A stretch of 64,000 bases of DNA. Origin: Harmothoe impar (Eukaryota > Annelida > Polychaeta > Phyllodocida > Polynoidae). The position numbers and the translations under genes are program-made. Positions 58,029-64,000 of the stretch are shown in pieces (positions within the stretch are counted from its first letter, which is position 1; each line of letters begins with the position of its first letter). Location of the stretch: NCBI GenBank assembly GCA_947462335.1, contig OX381716.1, forward strand, positions 7,512,861 to 7,576,860, given 5' to 3'. The notes beneath the pieces were generated by a model, which worked only from the letters and a program-made list of their open reading frames with translations, was not told where the DNA came from and made no database searches.

Positions 58029-60800
58029 GGAGTGGCTGATTGGTCAAGGGTAAGCACAGTGATGTAATCTATCAGGAAATTCTATGGTCATACAAGACAC
58101 AGAACACAAAATGGTGGAATTTCCGAAAAGTCAAAGTTGAAGGAGCAGTTGAATATTGACCTCCACATCATGACGATCCAATTCATCCAACATGAATCAA
58201 TGTTCTTGCTTTTCTGGCTGGCAAAAGAGGTGGGATTAGAATAGTCAGAATTGCATTTAACTCACTTTTAGAACTTGTTAACCTTTTGAAAACTCTCATA
58301 AACCTCTCTTAGGCCTTCTGAGCTATGCCAGACAGTCTAGAACCACAAATCAGATGGCTTATCAAATAATAGATCAAGTTATTCCTAAATGTCCCCATTT
58401 CATTATTATCCAGTTATTACAGGCAACTCAGGATATAAATGTCACCATGATGAATAAGCAGCAGTTCCATCCTCTGCTGCCTCACACTAGTGCTTGACAT
58501 GGCCCTCATATCAACATAGCTCTGTTTCATATAGACGGTCCCTACCTGAGCTATAACTCACCACGACCATTTCTCAGTCTGGTCTGTGCCTGAACATCTT
58601 TTGGCCAATAGTGCTGAGTGTTTCTGGAGATTGGGTAAATACAATGAGTGATTGCACACTTACAGCTTAGTGTGAGAACTCAAGTGTTAATTAATGTAAA
58701 ACCAAACTGAAGACAATCAGCATCGCAGTACCAATCAGAAGCAGCTAATGCTTTGTACTTTAATCCTAATTAGCCAATTTCAATTAGGAGATCACTCATG
58801 AAGAAATTATCTCTGATCAGGAAATCTACTGATGAGGATTGGTATTTTCTGTTAGCCAACAAACGTGTGTGCGAACCCTGGGGGACTTTTGCTTTATGTG
58901 AAGCCGTTCAGATGGCAGACATAAAGGCAGGCTTCTGCACACTATCTGCATTAGTTTTTCATGTTTATTGTCATGAGCAGGCAGTAGTGACTTTTAAGTA
59001 CTGCAACCAAGTGAAGTCCCTCCTTGCAGAAGGCAATGAGGCTAGTTTTATATGGGAAAACATCAATACCTGTCTGTTGTTCTTTACTAGAATCAGCTCT
59101 CCTGGGTGGAAAGTCAAATTTTCTTCTTCAGAATCATCTGATATATCTAATATACAGACAAAACAGGCAAAACGCTAACCTTAAATTTAAATGACAAGAA
59201 CTAGTCGGGTTAGTGTTGGAGAAAGTAGAGGAAGTTACAATCCCCCCTCCCCTCACATGGTTCAAATTTCCGAAGGACAATTCATATCATGTATGGTGAT
59301 GCACCCCTCTAGTAGTCTGGATTCCCCCCCCCCCCCTCCTTCCCCCCACCCCCCACACATCCAACAGTCTGGATTCCCCCCCTGCCCCCACCCCCCCCCC
59401 CCCCCAACACATCCAACAACCACCCAAACATTGTTTACAAACAACCAATCTCTTCTACAATCACTGAATGAGACAAACAAGATCATCTGCCATTTAGCTG
59501 TCACAACCTGCTGCCCTATCACACACTTCACTAATGACTCCATCCACCCAGCACAGTCTGCATCAAAAGTTAAGGTTAAACTTTTTATTGTTTGTCCTTT
59601 TCTCTTCTCCTCCATAGACATTTACATAGATGCAATAATCTACTTCTTCTATTTACACAAAGGTCATTTCTAAAAGGGCATAGTTTTTCTGTCAGGTGTC
59701 AGGTGAATAATTGCAAATAGAAAGGTGGGGTGGAAGTTTACGTTAGCCCCTGAATGATCTAATGTCACACAAATAATATTGAACTTGGACTTCTTAACAT
59801 TATCCACTCTAATTAAGAACAAGATGGCAACCTGATCTCTGGGTAGTGTATGGCACTTCTATTTGTCAACTTTTCTATTACCCTAATGGAAAGTTAAGAG
59901 TTTCATCTCTATAGGTTTTATGTAATCTGACCATTGGGAACTCACTCAAGAGGCAAAATGTAAAGACTGCATTGATTTAAAGATCAAGAATGTTTTGATC
60001 ATGTAAAGAAGTTTATTTCAAGTTTTCAAGATACTGCTCTGATGTCATTCAAGTACCACCAAACTATTGCAAATATTCAAGTTAGATCTGTATGGGCACT
60101 GTAGACCTGCTAAGAAGCCTTCGCATTTGCTGTCTTTCTTTCTAGCATTCATTGGATAAAGGGATCATATTAACAATACATTTGCAAAATAAGAAACAGC
60201 TACTGTTCTGAAAACTGATTTTTATTTTTGAGAACATTTACAGCCTATTTTCACAAAGTGAGTGAAGCTTTGCAGGGGGTAGTATGCTGATTACATCTCA
60301 TCCAATATGAAACAATTCCAAATAAAGATTGCGTTTGTTATTTGAATTTTAATTAAAAATGAATAAAGGGGAACCAATTGTTCGCAGATTTGGATATTTA
60401 ATATGTAGGGTCAGTAATAAACAGCTGAAGAAGAGACCGTGGACACTGAACACAATGGGCACCATTTGCATAGTAAAAGTGGCAGTTTTCTGTCAACATT
60501 TTCATATATCGGTTGTGTTTTCCCTTATCATTTCTCCTAAAATTATGTCTCCAATAAACTAAATTACATTTTTTTACCACTTCGCTAAAATCTTAATGAG
60601 CTACAGTCATATTTAAACTCATTGTGTCTTGAGCAAATTACCACTGAGAAGTAAAAACCTTGCCATTGGTAGTTGCCACATAGTAACTAACTACACAATT
60701 GAGATATTTCTCTGTACAATTTCCAATTGGTAAACTCTTTGTAATAATGTGTAATAAGCTGCCTCATTAAGAGTTGCTGGTTACTTCCTTGTCAGAGAGG
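58029..60800. repeat. Old duplication, copy 2 (partner 35,690-39,350)
   Basis: Collinear with copy 1, with indels. It includes C-rich tracts at about 59,325-59,405 (the ACA.CCAACAGTCTGGATTCC unit is duplicated) that are absent from copy 1. The 126-codon frame at 58,798 lies in this segment and has no counterpart in copy 1, so it is not called. Confidence 0.75.
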
Positions 60801-62740
60801 GATATCGGTGTACACTTAGGTATTCGGGTAAACTGTTCAGACAATAATATAGATTGTATGGAATTTGTAAAGAAACAAATACACAATTTAAAACAGTGCA
60901 ATTTTGGCATTGACAATCCATCATACCTCTCATGTTACATGGGGTATACTCCCAAGACATCTACTGTCATCAAGCTCACCTGAAAGATGTATCCTGCCAG
61001 AAAGCTAAACCCCCCCTGCCATTTGTTGTTGGCATTAATAGAAAACTGATTACCATTAGGGAGAGTAGCCCTTTCTAACCTTTTGGCTGATGTATGCTGC
61101 ACTGAAACAACAGAATGGTTAGGGACTGAAGGAAAGGGATAGATCCCTGTTTTTACATTGTGTTTACAAATTTTTACAGGTGTATATAAATTAATATTCA
61201 GTAGCCACCATAGAGCATTGAAATGTAGTCATCATGATTCTGGTAGGCATTGGGGCAGTAATGATTCACTCATGGAGCTGGAGGTGGTATATGGACTATG
61301 GGACCGGCAACATGCATAGTAGGAAGTAGTCTCTGCCCTCTGCTTTCAGTGTGCACGCGGGGGTTCCCATTTGATGTTAAAGGAACTCTTGAAAAGCTGT
61401 CATAAATACAGGGCATTACCTCAGTGTGGCAGACCATGGGGTCACACTCAGGATTTTATACAACCTTATAGAGGGAAAGGGGTTTACTACTCAACACATT
61501 TTCAGAAACTCATCTTACCATGAATAGAAACTGAAACTTTAAAAGTGGGACAGGTCTGTGAAGTTATATTTGAATTAGTTTAACAACCTGCCATGACTAC
61601 ATCACTATTTATGGGTTTCTATTCACATAGACAACTACATACTGCACAGATACACTCTGTGTGGCCTTTTGTGACTTATATAACCATCATTTTCTCCTCC
61701 TCTTTTGTCAATCTCTTTTCAAGCAGATCACTCCTGAGAACAACATCTAGGACCTTTTCAAAGCGCAGTGCAGCTTAATTGCGAGTCCAGTAAAAGGCAA
61801 TGAGATTTATTTTAAAAGAAGACATAAGGAACATAGGGCACTGTGTGAGTATTCCTACAGGTTGTCCTGGATCAGCAATCTCATCTCCTGTATGAATGAA
61901 CTGCTCAGGCTCCGTATAGGAATAGGGTAACAGCACAGCCATGTTGTAATATGTTCCCTTCATGAATGACATGACAGGTTCTTCACCATGTAATGATTAT
62001 TGGTTGGCTCCCAGTGGCTTCATAAATCCTACATAGCATTTGAGGCAAGCACGGTGAGGAAACACTTTGTATCCATCCTCACAAAGCACAACAACAGGGC
62101 TGACAAGTAAACAGCAGTAGCACAGTTGTAAACTTGGGACACTTACCATGGGTTTGGAAGAGGGATAGAGCTGGACCATCATGTGGCCTTTCTGACTGGC
62201 TGCTCAGGTTATTATTGGATACAGCATTGTCTTCTGACAGTAAAGAAATCACCCATCCCTACGGGCTCTCTTAGGCATCAGATGATATTTTCTTTGCCAG
62301 AGGGACACTGTCTGATGTTTCCTTTTCTATTTTGATTCTAGGTTGGTGGCAGACTTGTGAAGAACAGCTAAGGTCGCTTTGTTATAAGACAAGTTGACAA
62401 AACCAATAATCATTGTCTATTGTGAAGTATTTAAAAGGAAAGCACTATATCATGGTTTTGTTCTACACACAATCTTGTCTGTTGCAATAAATCACTGTGC
62501 TGCCAATAAAGGGTAGGATCTCTAGGAGTAGAGCATGTAGTTCATAACTCTGCCATTAAACTGTGTAACTCAAATTCCAGATCTATTTTTACTTCACAAG
62601 TTATACACCAGATGGCAAAAGAATGTGACACAAGTGATTTTGACCCCAATCCAAGTGACCCTTCAGATGTGGCTGTACACAAATCCCTATGCCTACCAAA
62701 GGCCAGCCAGTCAACTAAGTGTGCTAACAGCCTTCAGACA
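60801..62740. other. Host intergenic DNA
   Basis: No gene, RNA or element recognised; open frames do not exceed about 65 codons. Confidence 0.55.
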
Positions 62741-62742
62741 TA

Positions 62743-63206
62743 CACTGTAAAAACTGTTTCTAATTTAAACACATAAATTTATCCAAACACACTAAAGTTT
62801 AACACTTTCACTGAATCTCAGTATCTCAGCAGGTACAGTGATATCGCCACTGGTGATGGGTGGGCCTACAAAAGTGAAACTATAGTGGGCAAAGCCAGTT
62901 TGGCTGGCTCACTGGAATATTCTGGATCTACTGATTATTTTTGACATTATCTAAATTACCATGGATGTTAAAAAACATTATAGGTACTGTATTTGACTAA
63001 GAAGAGCCTGTATATGGGCGATACACTGTAGAAGAAGTCGGAGAATAATACCAGTGGGCTAGCCAAACTGCTCTCGCAGACCATTTTTCACTGTTGCAGC
63101 TCATCCAACACTGGCAGCCATATTCCTGTACAGAAAAAAAATTAGATTTTGCCATCAATATGTTTGGGTGAAACTGTTTTTAAATTTCATACACATTTTT
63201 ACAGTG
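62743..63206. mobile_element. 464-bp MITE with CACTGTAAAAA termini and TA target
   Basis: Left end CACTGTAAAAAC, right end TTTTTACAGTG, TA at 62741-62742 and 63207-63208; further inverted similarity inside (CTGTTTCTAATTTAAA against TTTAAATTTC). No coding capacity. TA target favours Tc1/mariner; the CACTG start leaves a CACTA alternative. Confidence 0.65.
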
Positions 63207-63208
63207 TA

Positions 63209-64000
63209 TGGGTGAAGGATGCAGTGAGCAGTGGGACCAGGTGATCATGCTGTCCTGGTCAGGTGACTTCAGTAGTGGTACCATGAATCAGGCTTTGTTT
63301 GGAATTGAATAGTCTATAAAAGAATGAAAAAACTATAGCTACCTCTTAGATTTGATGATTACATATCGGCTTCTAGGAATGAACATTGTGCAATGGTATC
63401 ATTGTGTATAGATGTTCTTTTTTTGCCCAAAACAATAGCATGTGGCCCATTCAAGGGGGAGTATACCGTTTTCTGTGGGCACAGTGGTGGCAGTCAGTAC
63501 ACTAGTGGGTAGCACTAGTACTCAATACTATACAACTGGCAGAGTGCAACTGCTGGTCACACCAGTGCAACTTGTTTAGACCAGAGGACTGCTGGAAAGG
63601 AACAACAAGCAAACTATTTGTTGGTTGCCTGAGCCTTTATATGGGGTTCTGGTGCTGGGGAAAACAGGCTCACAGGGCTGGGATATACCTGCATGTGGTG
63701 GATTCTGTTTGAGGGATTCTCAATATAACTGAGGTATTATATAAACTCAACAAGCCTGCCAGAGAATTTTACGATTTACGGAGAGAAGTCTTACCCTTTA
63801 AAGGACTAACCTGAGAAAAGGAAACCCCAGTTGTTGACTCACTGGCCATCTTACCCTGAAATTATACAAAGCAGCTTACACCATGCACCAGGCATAATCA
63901 CGTCTCGTCCACTTACTCTATCACTAATACTGAGGTGGGCTGTGGCAAAAACAGATCCTTGCGTTTCAAACAGATTGCAGGTGCCAATAAAGTGTGACCC
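63209..64000. other. Host intergenic DNA to the window end
   Basis: Nothing recognisable. Confidence 0.55.

Noticed and set aside
58798..59178. 126-codon frame as a possible host gene
   Set aside because: No recognisable domain, no counterpart in the paralogous segment, and no splice or promoter evidence.

Overview
The window is animal nuclear DNA, probably from a marine invertebrate; I cannot name the species. The evidence is an AT-rich, gene-poor background with microsatellites, minisatellites and MITEs, a spliced Crypton-type recombinase gene, and mobile elements carrying death-fold genes. No confident host protein-coding gene was found.

The centre (14,318-33,818) is the important part. 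It first looks like one 19.5-kb terminal-inverted-repeat element, but the target-site duplications (TSDs) resolve it into two related elements. Element 1 (E1, 14,318-23,699, 9.4 kb) is bounded by TATATC/TATATC. Element 2 (E2, 24,045-33,818, 9.8 kb) is bounded by AATGTT/AATGTT. They lie 345 bp apart in opposite orientation. Termini beginning AGTAGTAT plus 6-bp TSDs, and a B-family DNA polymerase with N-terminal zinc fingers, place them with Maverick/Polinton (adintovirus-like) elements. Neither has a recognisable integrase, packaging ATPase, protease or capsid gene.

E1 holds, left to right: a subterminal array of transcription-factor-like sites, G-rich tracts and a 42-bp palindrome; a tandem death-domain protein (-); a repeat-built divergent promoter region; an Ala/Ser-rich nuclear-type protein ending in two PC4-like modules (+); and a decayed polymerase (+). 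E2 is collinear in reverse. There the same Ala-rich N-terminus is joined to two death domains instead of PC4 modules. The polymerase is shredded and split by a cassette carrying an unknown gene of about 260 codons. A second inverted copy of that cassette stands where E1 has its death-domain gene, next to that gene's orphaned promoter. All accessory ORFs are open while both polymerases are dead. The four ends carry dense ETS/CRE/E-box/CCAAT motifs. E2 adds SRF (CArG), AP-1 and octamer sites at its left end and E2F sites at its right end, which resembles immediate-early or S-phase promoter logic. A plausible reading is a family of integrase-less Polinton derivatives that carry host-signalling (death-fold) and ssDNA/transcription (PC4-like) functions and are moved in trans.

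The flanks (1-14,317 and 33,825-64,000) are largely non-coding. They hold a TA-flanked MITE at 9,242, a TATC microsatellite, a 42-bp minisatellite at 42.6 kb, and an old duplication (35.7-39.3 kb against 58.0-60.8 kb). They also hold an intact four-exon Crypton tyrosine recombinase (50,913-53,184) between two copies of an ~850-bp repeat, a 152-bp foldback, and a 1.8-kb CACTA-like non-autonomous element (56,214-58,025) whose empty site survives in the paralogous duplicate. A Tc1/mariner-like MITE lies at 62,743.
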